This document shows positions 8,927-20,072 of a stretch of 64,000 bases of DNA, in pieces (positions within the stretch are counted from its first letter, which is position 1; each line of letters begins with the position of its first letter). The stretch comes from Eurosta solidaginis (taxonomy: Eukaryota; Arthropoda; Insecta; Diptera; Tephritidae). The translations under genes were made by a program, and so were the position numbers. A model generated the notes under the pieces. It was given only the letters and a program-made list of their open reading frames with translations. It had not been told where the DNA came from and searched no databases. Location of the stretch: NCBI RefSeq assembly GCF_040869045.1, contig NC_090322.1:169956672-170020671 (forward strand). Direction: 5' to 3'.

Positions 8927-11914
8927 TATTAACTCCTAGACTGTTTAACCTCTCTACGCACTCAAGGACTATTGATGATTTAATCTCAACTGAAGATAAT
9001 GCCTTGAGTGCAGCTTGACTGTCGCTGAGTATAGCGATTTTCTCGTTGGTATATCCCCGCTGTAAAATTATCTCTGCACACCGGCTTATGGCGACAACTT
9101 CGGCTTGGAAGATGCACGGATATTTTCCGAGTGGAAGGGACATTTTGGTTCGGGGGCCGAAGATCCCCGCTCCTATGCCCTCCGGCGTCTTCGAGCCATC
9201 GGTGTACCATATTATAGTATGTTCCTGGTGAATCGCTTCAATCCTGGAAGTGTCCCACGTGCATTTGTTCCCCAGCTCTATTTTGAAGCGCTTCTCAAAC
9301 TTAATTATCTTCCTCGTATCATCTCTGGGAAGTTGGATAAGTGGAATCTGTTCCTGCAGCTTCGCCATGCTCCGTGACTGTATCACTTTACCCCTTCCAT
9401 ATCCCTCGTTAGCTATGTTTACTAAAGTTCTTCTGGCTGCCTTATCAATTATTATATGTAGAGGCGTTAACTCAAGCAGCACCTCTATTGCTGCCGTCGG
9501 GCATGTTCGCATAGATCCCGTAATGCAGACACACGCTAAGCGTTGAAGCTTCGTGAGTGATTTTTGTACGGTCACCATGGTTTCCCTTGATGCCCACGCA
9601 ACTGCTCCGTACACTATGATAGGTCTCACTATCATAGTGTACATCCATCTTAGGATCTTTGGGCTGCATCCCCAGGATCTTCCTGCAATACGTCTGCACA
9701 CCATTATTGCTCTTGTAGCCTTTGATATGGTATTGTCGACGTGTTTCCTCCATAAGAGCTTAGAGTCAAACGTGACTCCCAAGTATTTCACCTCAGTCGT
9801 GTACTCCATCTGTACTCCATCCATTGTGATTTGCCTAATCCCTTCCAGTTTTCTTTTCCTGGTAAAGGGCACAATGGATGTCTTGTTAGGGTTGATACTT
9901 AGCCCTACCTCATTACACCATTCTTTCGTTAGCCTCAATGCCCTTTGCATTATGTCGCAAAGGGTGCTCTCAAATTTGCCCCTTACAATGATAACAATAT
10001 CATCCGCGTACCCCTGACATCGGATTCCGTTTTCTGAGAGCCTCTGTAGAAGTTCATCTACTACCAGGCTCCACAGCAGGGGTGACAGGACGCCCCCTTG
10101 TGGACATCCTTTCGTTGTTTTGATCTCTACTGTACCGTCCCCACTTGAGGTTTCGGCAGTCCTCGTACGCAATAAGGCGTTTATCCACATAGGGATTGGA
10201 CGTTGTATCTCTCTTCTCTCGAGTGCCCGATTCACACTTTCGTGTGTCGTGTTGTCGAAAGCCCCCTCTATGTCCAAAAATGCGCATAGCGTTATCTCCC
10301 CGCACTCGAACGCATTTTGGATTTCTGTGGACAGTTGATACAATGCAGTTTCTGTCGACCTGCCTGTCCTATATGCATGCTGATCTCGATGTAGTGGCAT
10401 TCTATCGAGAGCCTTTGATCTAATCTCGTGGTCTACAATTTTCTCCATTGCTTTCAGAGCAAAGGATGTCAGGCTTATAGGCCTAAAGGACTTTGGGCTA
10501 GAGTAGTCCTTTTTTGCCACTTTAGGTATAAAGACCACTTTTGCTCTTCTCAACACTGTTGGGATGTATGCCAGTGCGAGGCTATCCCTCATAATCCTGG
10601 CCAGGTGTGGGATCAATTCCTCTCCCTGCTGCAGAAAGGCTGGATATATGCCATCCACTCCCGGAGATTTGTAGCTCTGGAAAGACCTTACTGCCCACTT
10701 AACTGTACTGTCACTGAAGAGTCCTTTGGCGAGGTTCCAATCTGTGGGTGTCGGTCTTAACTCTCGAACCTCCTCCGGCGAGGTTTCCGAGGATGCGTCC
10801 GGGAAGTGCGCTGCAAGCAGGGCATGTGCTCTTTCATCCTCTGTCCTTGTATAGGTTCCATCGGGGAGTTTCATCGATAATCGCGTCTCCCTTTGGTCCT
10901 TGGCTAGGGCTTTATGAAGACTTGCTGCCTCTGGAACTTCTGTTATACCCTCGCAAAATTTCCTGAAGCTCTCTCTTTTAGCTTTCCTAATCTCTTTGTT
11001 ATATGTTGTTAGATTTGCGGTGTATTGCTCCCAGTTTCCCGTGCGTTTCGCTTGGTTGAAAAGTTTGCGCACGGTTTTCCTCATTTCCGAGAGCTTCCTC
11101 GACCACCAAGGGGTTTTACTCCCTGGGCCCTTTGATTCACGACAGCTAGAGTTATACGCTTCAATAATCACACTGTTGAAGTTGTTAACCCTGGTCTCTA
11201 ATTCCATATAACTTGTTCCTCTGTTCCTATTCTCTATAGTAGCAAGATTTTCCTGTATTGTATTTCTGAACTTATCCCAGTTTGTGTTCCTGGGATTTCG
11301 CTTTGGTGGTCCTTCTAGGGGTACAGCCCCGATGACAAACTGGATAATAAGATGGTCCGACATGGAGGGTTCAGAGGAAACCCCCCATCCAGAGACCAGC
11401 TCATCAGCCAGATCGTTACCCAGGGTTATATCCAGGACTTCCTCTCTAGACCTAGTGATGAAGGTTGGTGAATTCCCAACGTTGTATATACTTAGGTCAT
11501 TACTAATAATAAATTCAAGAATGGACTCACCCCTTGAATTGGTGTCTGAGCTGTTCCATACCTCGTGGTGCGCATTGGCGTCGCATCCCATGATTAAAGG
11601 TAATTTTGCCCGTCTGCAATATTCCGTCAGTTCGAGGTCTTGACTCATAAACTCTGTAATGCAAAAGTAGTTAATGGAATTAATAAGCACTACACACGCT
11701 CTTGGTCTTTCCTGAGAAAGATCCCAAATTACCTTATTATTTCTCTCTTTTAGGCCTCTCACCTGACCCTTATACACCCAAGGTTATTGGATGAGTGCTA
11801 TGCCCAGATCTTCCGAGGTGAACCTGCGTTCTATTACTGCCGAAACAGCTTTAGCATGGTGCAGGTTGATCTGGGCAACCTTTGTGTGTGGGTCGTTCAG
11901 AGCTGAAATCTTAA
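8927..11914 (-). pseudogene. ORF2 of element B: endonuclease, RT and truncated RNase H with a stop in the endonuclease
   Basis: Upstream of the main 961-codon frame (11777 down) the same frame continues with QINLHHAKA and DLGIALIQ, then TAA at 11784-11786, then PWVYKG. In relatives this site reads QEPW, so the catalytic glutamate codon GAA has become TAA. Downstream, GCDANAHHE (near residue 67 of the open part), SDHLII, PKSFRPISL, GCPQGGVLSPLLW, YADD (near 589) and YTDGSK (near 854) are all present. The RNase H domain ends after DSQAALKAL, where element A's 5' end interrupts the frame and adds a short unrelated tail. It is dead both by nonsense and by truncation. Confidence 0.85.
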
Positions 11915-13514
11915 CGGCTCGTCCTCACCGGACAGCCACAGGGTTTCCTCTCCTTTGTCCTCCAACCCTAGGTTCTCTAAATTCAGCCCTTCCAGTAGCT
12001 CCTGTGTTGAGGGAGCTTGCGTAGGCTCCTGACCGGTGATTAACCCGGGTGTTGCGCCTGTGGCTGAGGAGACGCTGGCTGGGCACTGGGTGGATGTTGT
12101 TGGTGCCTCTGGGATTTGCTCCCCAGTGCTCTGCGTGTGTGAGTGGGTTCGCTCCACACTAGCTGGGGCTTTTTGTTTCCAGGGTCTGACCGGGACAAAG
12201 CTAAACCGGTAGTTCACCTTGAACCCAGCTTTTTTTATTTTTGTAAATGATGCCTCATCGATAGCTACGTTTACCCGTAAGCCTCCCTCCTCGGCACTGC
12301 TGCTGATTATACGCCACAATGCGACATTTAAGAATGTGTTTTGTGCCTTCAGCAGTTTAAGCGCGAATTCCTTGTCATTGCTCCTGGGGAGATACATAGT
12401 GACGGTATGCGTCGGCGGTATATCATCCCCTTTTCTCGTAATAAGGGCAGGGCCCTCCCAACCCTGTAGAGTTGGTGTGATATTAGTCAGCCATTCGGCT
12501 GTACAAGGAGTAATCCTGGTCTAAAGTATACACCACAGAAGGCTAGTGATTGCTTTCCCCAACCCTTCGATACCTCAATCATTATGGTATCCTGCAGCCG
12601 CATCAGATCTTCCTGGCTCAGGACCTCCGCCGGATATTGCCTTGGAAGCATCGCCATTCGTATGCCCTTTAAGGCATCCGAGTAGCATTGCATTCTTGGC
12701 CTCACTTGCGAGGTTAATGCACCAGGTGCTGGCGGCGGCGCATTCGCCCTACTCGAGGTAGAAGGTGTGGGGTGAGCCCTCTGTCCCCTGGACCTTGGTG
12801 CGTCCTCCCGTCTTGCCTGACCTCTCAGGTTATCAGCGGGAGCGCTCTGTTTTCTGTTACGGCTTTGTTGGTGCCCGCGGTTATGTGACCCGCGGTGATG
12901 CGATGCATGCTCGCCCCTCGCCGTTTCTCGCTCGCCACGCCTTGATTTCCAGGCGGGCGGGTTTTCTTACTCGGCCTCATGTGCTGCAGTGCCTTCTTAC
13001 TGTCCGGAGTCCTTCCCTGCTTTAGGTACCGAAGATACCACTTCTTACCTGCTGTAGCTGAGTGTGCTTTTTCCTTGGGTAGATGGGTGCCCTTTTCCGG
13101 GCTCCTATCGCTTTTCTTAGCCTCTGCTCGGCTTGGCCCACTGGTGGTGATTAACCCACCATGGTGTGGGTTGGCGCTGCTCTCTGGTTTCGTGGTGCTA
13201 TGCCCACTGTGCTGTGCACTTTTGTTGGCCATAACATTCTTCACGGTGGTGGTTGACCCACCGTGGTGTTTGTCCTCGCTGACCGTCTTGGTGGTACTCT
13301 GCCCACTCTGTCGCTGGAGTCTGGTTGCCGTATCCCTCTTAACCTTTTTAACCGTCTCGCTCCCGGACGTTTGGTCATCGTCGTCTCTGGCATACTCCTC
13401 GAAAAGGGCAAGTTCTTCCGCCGTCAGGTTTAGATGACTCAGGGAGTAAGTTCTCTCGCCCTGTTTTTCTCTTCGGCGTTTGTTGCTACCGCCGCTTTTA
13501 GCATTTAACCTCAT
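11897..13514 (-). pseudogene. ORF1 of element B, broken by frameshifts
   Basis: Three open pieces in different frames together resemble an ORF1: 13514-12825 (start MRLNAKSGGS; a charged, Ser/Thr-rich region with two imperfect repeats around HHGG and TTK), 12705-12487 (SDALKGIRMAMLP, GVYFRPG) and 12397-11897 (MYLPRSNDKEFALKLLKAQN, WRIISSSAEEGGLRVNV). The order along the minus strand matches the ORF1 of element A, with the globular domain last. At least two frameshifts separate the pieces, so no full product can be made. Confidence 0.65.
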
Positions 13515-13859
13515 TTCTTTTCCTTCACTTTGTTTTTGTTGTTCATGTTTGTATTCATCTTTTTCGTACGATCACATGCTTGACTTGGCAAGCGTAGTGA
13601 TCTATTTTAATATATAGGGGAACTCGGTTCGTCCACCGCGGCAGAGCCCCTTGACGCGGTAAGGCCATAGTTACTCCCCAAGGCGGCCCGGTGTCAGGGA
13701 GGCGCCGTTATAATACATCCGGTGTTGTAAACCTCCTGGCTGCAAACCAGTCCAATGGGCACGGTGTCGCATAACACCCTGGATTAGGTGACAGTTTCTG
13801 GTTACCGCTCGCATGAGCGACGAATCAGCCGGATGTTAGCAGCCAGGCCGCCCCTATCC

Positions 13860-13929
13860 GGCAGGCTCGCAACCACTTACGATCGGCGTAAGCCCCTGCA
13901 CCACTACAAGGTGCCTGTCCTCGCAGGGG
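13860..13929 (-). ncRNA. HDV-like self-cleaving ribozyme candidate at the 5' end of element B
   Basis: Numbering from 13929 on the minus strand: P1 pairs CCCCUGC (1-7) with GCAGGGG (31-37). P2 pairs GG(A)CAGG (10-16) with CCUGCC (65-70), with one bulged A. P3 pairs ACC (18-20) with GGU (28-30) around a 7-nt loop and abuts P1. P4 pairs CUUACG (38-43) with CGUAAG (49-54). The segment between P4 and P2 is UGGUUGCGAG, containing GCGA around C61, where HDV ribozymes carry the catalytic C. This is the nested double-pseudoknot order of HDV-type ribozymes, which are established at the 5' ends of several LINE families. Position 1 coincides with the element-flank junction. Confidence 0.75.
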
Positions 13930-14272
13930 AACCATTAAGGTGCTAGCCCGATCTCTGGAACGATTTATGTGGCCACATTAAACCTTCAGGCCATCCCCTC
14001 CTTCCCCACCACCAAGTTCCAAGGGGAGCTTGGGGTCGCCAGAGCCTCGTCTTTTAGAGAAACAGGATTCGCCGCGGATAGGTGAGGTTGACAATTGGGT
14101 TTGGAGAAGCTATATATTGCGCTGGCAACCTGAAAGGTTGCGCTACACAGCCCCTTGAATCTGGTATTTTAATCGCCTCTTACGACAGGTATACCTACCG
14201 CGGGTATATTCTGATCCCCTAACCCGCTGGGGTTTCGGGGAGTGTCCTTATCGCTACAACAACAACAACAAA
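13930..14272 (-). repeat. Family D SINE-like repeat (copy D1), interrupted by element B, plus an inverted D 3' end
   Basis: This matches the 5' two-thirds of the D repeat seen complete at 60073-60488, including CCGCGGGTATATTCTGA, GCTATATATTGCGCTGGCAA and GATTCGCCGCGGATAGGTGA. It begins inside D (ATTAAGGTGC) because element B is inserted there. From about 14226, a short piece of the opposite orientation (CGGGGAGTGTCCTTATCGC followed by CAA repeats) abuts it; this is the D 3' tail. Confidence 0.75.
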
Positions 14273-14960
14273 CGCTACTCCAAGACATAGAAGGTTCATC
14301 ACTTCCTCCTGGGGGAAATGGAACACAAATTACCTGAATTGTAGGCAAGTTCTTTTGAGCAGAACACCTGCTGCATTACCCTGGGTGGGCCAGCACCGGT
14401 TTCGAGATCAGAACTAAACCCGCTCAAAACACTTTTACCCACATTTTATTTTTTTTGAGGGTACCACAAAATCATCAAAATTACAACAACCACATGAAAA
14501 TTTCAATTTTGTTTGCAAATATCTAATTCTGGAAAGAAATAAAATTTTCAATATCCGCCTTCGAATTCATGGTCCTGGTACCAAAGCGCGTCTTTGGACA
14601 TACCTCCCTATATTTTTGGCCGAGTTTTAGCAGTTGTGAGCTAAAGTAAAGAGTTACTGCAACGGGATCTGGCCCCCAAATAGGCGAATTAGTTTCTAGA
14701 ATGAACAGCTATCTCCCCAGTCTTTCTAGTTTCACTTCTCGTGTCCTAGTATTATCACCGTCCAAATTCACGACCACTCTGTTTACGACGTGGAAGCAAC
14801 AGATGACGCCAATATTGAACGTTCCGTCTATGGCGTAACACTACCGAGCAAAGATCACTGTCGATGCTGTGGAACAAATTCTAGTATTCTTGGGTGAAGC
14901 GATCTGTTCAAACGTTAGTATTTTGAAATAGTTATTCAAATCGTATTCAGTGTCAAGATT
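14273..14960. other. Intergenic DNA with no recognised gene
   Basis: The first 300 bases contain a GC-richer stretch and a G/C-flanked segment (GTACCAAAGCGCGTC) that may be transposon debris, but I do not recognise a family and no coding frame stands out. Confidence 0.4.
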
Positions 14961-15677
14961 TACTAAAATCAAATACTAAACATTGTTTAACAAAAATCGT
15001 TTATTATTTATAAATTAGTTACATTAATGAACATTTTCTAATCACAAAATAGAAAATTTAGACATTATTGATTCCTTATAGCATAAACGAAAGAAAGCTT
15101 TCACTTATGCATAGAAATGGAGAAGTTTCAGTCATTACAAAATACAAACATTTTAAACAACTGCATTTGTCTGTGTTCTAACTAAATCTCTAATAAGAAC
15201 AAAAAATAAGAGTGATTTCATGATGTGTTGCCATATGTACAAAAGATCTACGTATTTTTCGAAATTCTTACATTTTGAAGTACACATTCCATTACACAGC
15301 ATTGAAGTGGTGAATGGCTGGTCCTCAAATGAACTTTTTTGCTATCGCATGAATTTTTCAATTATGTATGGTTGAATACGAGGACATTGCAATGCGTGTG
15401 TTTTGCGGCTTTTAATAAGATTTAAAACAAAGAATGCGTCATCTGTACCATCACATACCACTGACAATTATAAGAACTTTTTATGTTAAAACTTAAATAT
15501 AACATGTGTGTAACGAAAATTAATAAATCTCAAATGTCGCAATGAAAAAGTTATGAAATATATGTAGCTTTACAAAAAAGTATCTTAAACACGCATATTT
15601 ACGTAACACGAAAACACGCTTTCATTTGAGGCGTTTTGTTTGGATTCTTTTTATTTCTATTGGAACATAGTTTAAAT
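14961..15677 (-). other. Probable 3' UTR and downstream flank of the TRAP-alpha gene
   Basis: This AT-rich stretch lies immediately downstream of the SSR1 stop codon on the minus strand. It contains several AATAAA-type signals when read on that strand (for example near 15000). No open frame of note is present. The exact 3' end cannot be placed from sequence alone. Confidence 0.4.
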
Positions 15678-16860
15678 TTAATCATCACCAAAAGCACGTT
15701 TCACCTTACGCTGTTTTGTGGTTGCTTGTACTGGCTTGGGGCTAGCTTGTTTGCTAGCTTTTGGAGATGTTTTTGTGCTCTTCGATTTGGGGGATGATTG
15801 TTCTGTAAGGAAAAGTTTCAATTTAAAAATTTTTTTAAATACATTTCACAAAACTTACGCAGCGCACGCAATGTCTCCTGTGGCAGCCATTCATATTCTA
15901 TATTGCTATCATTAGCTGTACCAGTTTCGATGGTCTTCTTGGAAGCAGCACGTTTCCTCTTACCAGATGAACCTAACAGATATTGCTGACCAATAACCAA
16001 AAGCAATACAACTATACCAGCCAGCAAAACATATAAGAAGAATGTCTCGCCATCTAAGCCCTCATCAATCTCAGAAATCATTACAGTTTCATTGAAAACA
16101 GCTTCGCTGAACTGTGCCCCAATTTCATCACGATAATTTAATGCAATATTTAAACCGAATGGACGGCCTGCAAATGTATCCGATGGCATGAACGAGTATG
16201 CAACTGTAGCTTCGAAACCTGGCTTAACTTCACGATTATATGCAACAGCTGAGAAGTTTTGTATATGATAGTTGAAGTCCATTGGGTAGCGGAAAGATGC
16301 TTCCACAGTTTCGATGAAAAATTCGCTATTGCCTTTATTTGTGAAACCGATTAGGAACTCGACGGGCTTACCACCAGGTAAATCTAATTGTTGTCCAGCC
16401 GTATACAGCGGTTTCGTGAAAAGCAGGTAGGTATCAGCGTAAGGTGAGGTAGTCGTGGTAGAGTCTGTATCCTCCTCTGGTTCAGCATCCTCACCAGTTA
16501 CTGCACCATCTTCGCCCTCAACATCAACAAGGTCGTCTTCTATAGAGTCCTCAGCATAAGCAGCGAATTTGTGTGCTATGAACCGAGAGCTTTGTTCAAA
16601 TATTTGATATAAATAATTCATAAATTATGATACATAAACTATAAATACACATATTTCCTAAAACTTGTGTGCATTAATTTCATCGTTAACAGTTCGATAT
16701 GCAATCGTTTGCTGCCACGTCGATGTCTGTTACAACCTACCAACACCAACTAACAACCAACATTTAATTTTCTAAACATTTATGTATTGTACTTACGCGC
16801 ATGGAATGTGCAAATTAGTGCTGGAAGCAACAGTAATACAAACAGTAAATTGTTTCTCAT
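15678..16860 (-). CDS. SSR1: Translocon-associated protein subunit alpha (signal sequence receptor alpha), 3 exons
   Basis: Exons are 16797-16860, 15859-16575 and 15678-15802, giving 301 codons; donors at exons 1 and 2 are perfect GTAAGT and the phases agree. The product is an ER membrane protein of the TRAP complex, which sits beside Sec61 and assists translocation and folding of secretory proteins. Exon 1 encodes a signal peptide (MRNNLLFVLLLLPALI). An acidic luminal segment follows (SIEDDLVDVEGEDG). The luminal domain has the family motifs PVEFLIGFTNKG and SFMPSDTFAGRPFGL. One membrane span is FFLYVLLAGIVVLLLVIG. Exon 3 encodes a basic Ser/Lys-rich cytosolic tail ending KRAFGDD. Length and layout fit the animal family (about 290 residues). 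The closest fly name would be l(1)G0320, from memory. Confidence 0.93.
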
Positions 16861-17110
16861 TTTCCTCTCGTTTTTTACGGTAATAATACAATCGAAATCC
16901 TTAATTCCCAGTGGTACTGCAAACACAACCAGCTAATTTGTTTGACAGAAAGATTTTGTTTAGCGGCGAACCAAATCAAGCAACCGACAGACAACGACCA
17001 GCGCACGAAAAACCTCGGTTAACTTTCACTTGTCAAAATGACTGTGCAAGCTGTATGGATATGTTCGGAAAGTTTGTAAGACCCCACATGGTTGCTTTCG
17101 GGTGGATACC
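16861..17110. promoter_or_regulatory. Upstream region of the TRAP-alpha gene
   Basis: This is the non-repetitive sequence between the SSR1 start codon and the first upstream MITE (17111). It should contain the SSR1 5' UTR and promoter. I see no clear TATA box or initiator that I would commit to. Confidence 0.35.
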
Positions 17111-17335
17111 GTAAAGCTGGAGACATTGTTGCTTTATCGGTAACCTTATAACAGCTGATTCGACCAATCTTATGAGAATCAATGCAATCGATTATTGGTG
17201 CCGCTAAGGTCGTAACCGTATCGTAGCCAACCAATTGGTTTTTGGTTTACCATCGTAACGATAAACAGCTGATTACGTAAGGAATACGACTACAGCGATA
17301 CAACATACGGCACCAATGAATCCCGCTTAAAGCGG
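17111..17335 (-). repeat. MITE-like repeat family H (copy 1)
   Basis: It is bounded by AAGCTGGAGACATTG on the left and, inverted, AATGAATCCCGCTT on the right. It shares an interior with copies at 44622-45207 and 60867-61098, including CAATCGATTATTGGTGCCGC, CCAACCAATTGGTTTTTGG and CGATAAACAGCTGATTACG. It has short, imperfect terminal inverted repeats and no coding capacity. Confidence 0.7.
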
Positions 17336-17339
17336 ATGG

Positions 17340-17870
17340 AGACTTGCCATAAGCATATTTAAAGGGCTAATTAATCGTGACTTATAACCATAAAACCATA
17401 ACCATGCCATACCGTAACGCAAACGCCAAAACCATACCATAGCCAACCACAAATCACACAAGAGAAGATTGCGCATTGCGCATGTAAACATTAGATCAGG
17501 TGTTTTTTATGGGCATTTGTACGCAATTTTCCTTTAGCTCTAGTTTTTTCTCTCTTTCTTTCATTCGCTCAAGCAGTCAAGTTTGACGTAGATGCGCAGA
17601 ACGAAGCAATTTTGAACTCGTGAATGCGCAATCTGGGTAGGTGATTTGTGATAGCCAACCAATTGTTTTTTGGTTTTTCGCGATATCCATAACTTAAAAA
17701 TATTTGAGTAAAACTTTGAAATTTTTGTGTTGTTGGAAAATGTGTTCAATGTTTTGTTTTCATTTTGAGTTTGCCATCTTCTTTTGACAATCCCTACTCA
17801 AGTGAATGAAAGAGATAAAATCAGCTGATGAGATGAGCCAACCATATAGTTCAGCCATGCGTAACTGACG
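17340..17870. repeat. Foldback family I fragments with nested small inverted-repeat elements
   Basis: The left part (17360-17450) and right part (17640-17750) match family I as seen at 38090-38820. Between them sits an element with inverted ends reading ACAAATCAC...GATTGCGCATT and AATGCGCAATC...GTGATTTGT (about 17448-17652), also present in part at 46257. At 17770-17865 there is one end of the family O MITE that is complete at 50631-50891. Confidence 0.55.
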
Positions 17871-18160
17871 TTTAATTATACTCAGTAAACACACTTTACA
17901 ATGTTGCATTTGCGGTTTGAAACAATTTATTACGCAATTTTTTTAAATTGGCAATTTATTATTACAATTTATTATATGACAAATTGCGTAATAAAATGCC
18001 CAAATGGTATAAATTGCCAATTTGGTGTGTGTTTGAACCTAGTATAACCTAAATTATGTGACAATTGCATAATAAGAAAGAAGAAAATTCCAAAAGTTAC
18101 CAACAAATTCCACAAATAAAAGGTCACTTAGTCAAAACGTATCCAAACCAATGGCTAGGG

Positions 18161-18549
18161 TTGTTGTAGCAATAAGGACACTCCCCGAAGGGCTTGGGGA
18201 ATGTTATAGAGTTGAATGATTGCCGGATGCAGATCCGGTACGTTCCGGTACCAAACCCGACCATCTCGGCAACGTCTTGCTATGACCACCCGCGACCTTC
18301 TAGCCCATACCGCCCTCCCACCCCCTAGAGCCATGAGGATTATGTGGTCGTCAGAGCCTGGGCTGTTAATGAAACAGAATTCGCCACGGATAGGTGAGGT
18401 TGACAATTGGGTTTGGAGAAGCTATATATTGCGCTGGCAACCTGAAAAGGTTGCGCTATACAACCCCTTGAATCTGGTATTTTAGCCGCCTCTTACACAG
18501 GCATACCTACCGCGGGTATATTCTAATCCCCTAACCCGCTGGGGGACTT
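18161..18549 (-). repeat. Family D SINE-like repeat (copy D2) with target-site duplication
   Basis: This is a near-complete D copy whose 3' TTG/CAA tail is on the left and whose 5' end (CCCAGCGGGTTAG on the minus strand) is on the right. It is flanked by ATGGCTAGGG at 18151-18160 and again at 18550-18559, a 10-bp target-site duplication. That supports movement as a discrete retroposed unit. Confidence 0.8.
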
Positions 18550-18556
18550 ATGGCTA

Positions 18557-18890
18557 GGGCAAAGAGGATAAATATAATAAGAGACGGCACTCTTTACTTT
18601 GCATAATATTTTTGGTTAGGGTAATCGCAGGCTTATTTGTTGGCGAGGGTATTTATACATTTTCGTGGGGTATTTGTGCTTATTTTTCCGACTATGTTTA
18701 ATTAATTAATTAATTCTCTTTCCAAAAATCACATTGGCATAAGGTGCCTACACGACATGGATAAATGCGAGACAATTAAAAATGTCCCCCATAGAAAACA
18801 TTAGGCATTATTTTTTTTAATATACAGCGAGTTACTCGCCCCTCGTAGCAGACTGGTGGCTCTTATTATACTTATCCTCTTTAGCTAGGG
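18557..18890. repeat. MITE family N (copy N1), about 335 bp
   Basis: The terminal inverted repeats read AAAGAGGATAAATATAATAA on the left and the complement, CTCTTATTATACTTATCCTC, on the right. GCTAGGG flanks both ends, a probable 7-bp target duplication. A second copy, with TIRs and interior (TTAATTAATTAATTAAT, GGTGCCTACACGACATGG), lies at 54551-54891. It has no coding frame. It lies within a family I repeat. Confidence 0.7.
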
Positions 18891-19478
18891 TGTGATGGTA
18901 TGGCACCATTGACCAATTACATTGATTTCCATATGGATATGTCAACTTTGCCAGGGCTTTAAAAAATTTGTATGTTATGGATATGGCCGAAAAAAACCAA
19001 TGATATGGCATGCTTATATCTAGGGCGTTAAGATAGTTCACCAAAAATTTGATTTCCTGAATTTTACCAGACAGCAGAAAAGTGTACCTTTTACAGAATC
19101 ACCGATTGCAGGTTTTTAGTTATTTTGAGTGGTAAATTCGTTTGAAAATTTAATTTATAGATGCGTTTTAGGAAAATTTTTTGGCTGGGTTGGTTGGATA
19201 AGCTGTTTCGTATGGATATGATTATGACAAGTATAATTTGGCTTTAAACACTTTTGTTAATGAAAGTTACTACGAGGTGATTAGACAATCCTACCCTAAA
19301 GTCATTTGTCTAATGCTTACGTTTTTTTCCTTATCTAACTTTCTGGTATTTGGATTTAAGTCACCTCCTAGGACAGATATGCCTACCGCTTTAATAAGCC
19401 GCATACTGGACAAGACACTTAACCAACTCTCCTGTTCAGTCACTGTGAGTGGAATAGCCAAAAATACTCGTTAATACC
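18891..19478. other. Family I repeat remnant followed by unassigned AT-rich DNA
   Basis: Positions 18891-19040 match family I (GGTATGGCACCATTGACCAA). The remainder to 19478 shows no gene and no repeat that I recognise. Confidence 0.4.
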
Positions 19479-20027
19479 TATATGACACTACTTAATTTTC
19501 GTGTATTTTTTCTTGTGTTTTATCTTCAATTTTTTGTCGCACTCCCTCCTAATACGGCTTCAGTACTGGTGTAAGTGTGTAAACTATATTTCAAAAAACT
19601 AACGAAATACAAGAAAAATGCAACTTAGTTTATTAAAAACAAACGAGCCAGTTTGTATTTCGATAGGTTTTTTTGACATTCGGCCGTTTTTTTTTTTATT
19701 TTTTTTTTTTTTTTTGACAAATTAAAATTTTGTTTTTAGTTTGAAAATTTGGTGCATAAAAACAGAATTAAAATCAACTTTCTTCTGAAAAAAGTGAACC
19801 ATTAGAGACCGAAATAATTTCCGCGTATTATTTGCATTGTTTTTATTGTTAAAAATGTTAATGTAAAAATAAAATGTAAAACATAAACAAAAACGTGTCA
19901 AGCTCACTAATTTTGGGGAAATAGTGGTTCCGCTTTTTCATGATAGGTTTTTGTGTTTTGAAGTTCCTATCAAGTTTCGTCGGGTTTTTTTCCATGTATT
20001 CCAAGCAGAAATAAAGTAGTGTCATAT
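19479..20027. repeat. TIR element family K (copy K1), about 550 bp
   Basis: The ends are inverted: TATATGACACTACTTAATTTT on the left and, on the right, AAATAAAGTAGTGTCATATA. Partial copies occur at 38810-39043 (left half) and 45369-45671 (right half), where other elements have inserted. It contains long T and A tracts and no protein-coding signal, so it is non-autonomous. Confidence 0.72.
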
Positions 20028-20072
20028 ATGCTTAATTTCCCTTTGAGTTAAGTGCTAACCTAAATACATATT

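Larger units (their letters stand above)
8927..13929 (-). mobile_element. LOA-like non-LTR retrotransposon (element B), decayed and truncated by element A
   Basis: This is a second LOA-type LINE on the minus strand, clearly related to A but diverged. It has a ribozyme-like 5' end at 13929, a leader with the motif GCATAACACCCTGGATTAGG also present in A, an ORF1 broken by frameshifts, and an ORF2 with a nonsense codon. The 3' part of RNase H is missing because element A begins there (about 8927). The sequence immediately 5' of 13929 is the interior of a family D repeat, so B inserted into D with its 5' end exactly at the ribozyme start. Confidence 0.85.

Noticed and set aside
13560..13810. Possible host promoter between 13.5 and 13.9 kb
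   Set aside because: The sequence is the conserved LOA 5' leader, shared with 5190-5430 and 8553-8799.
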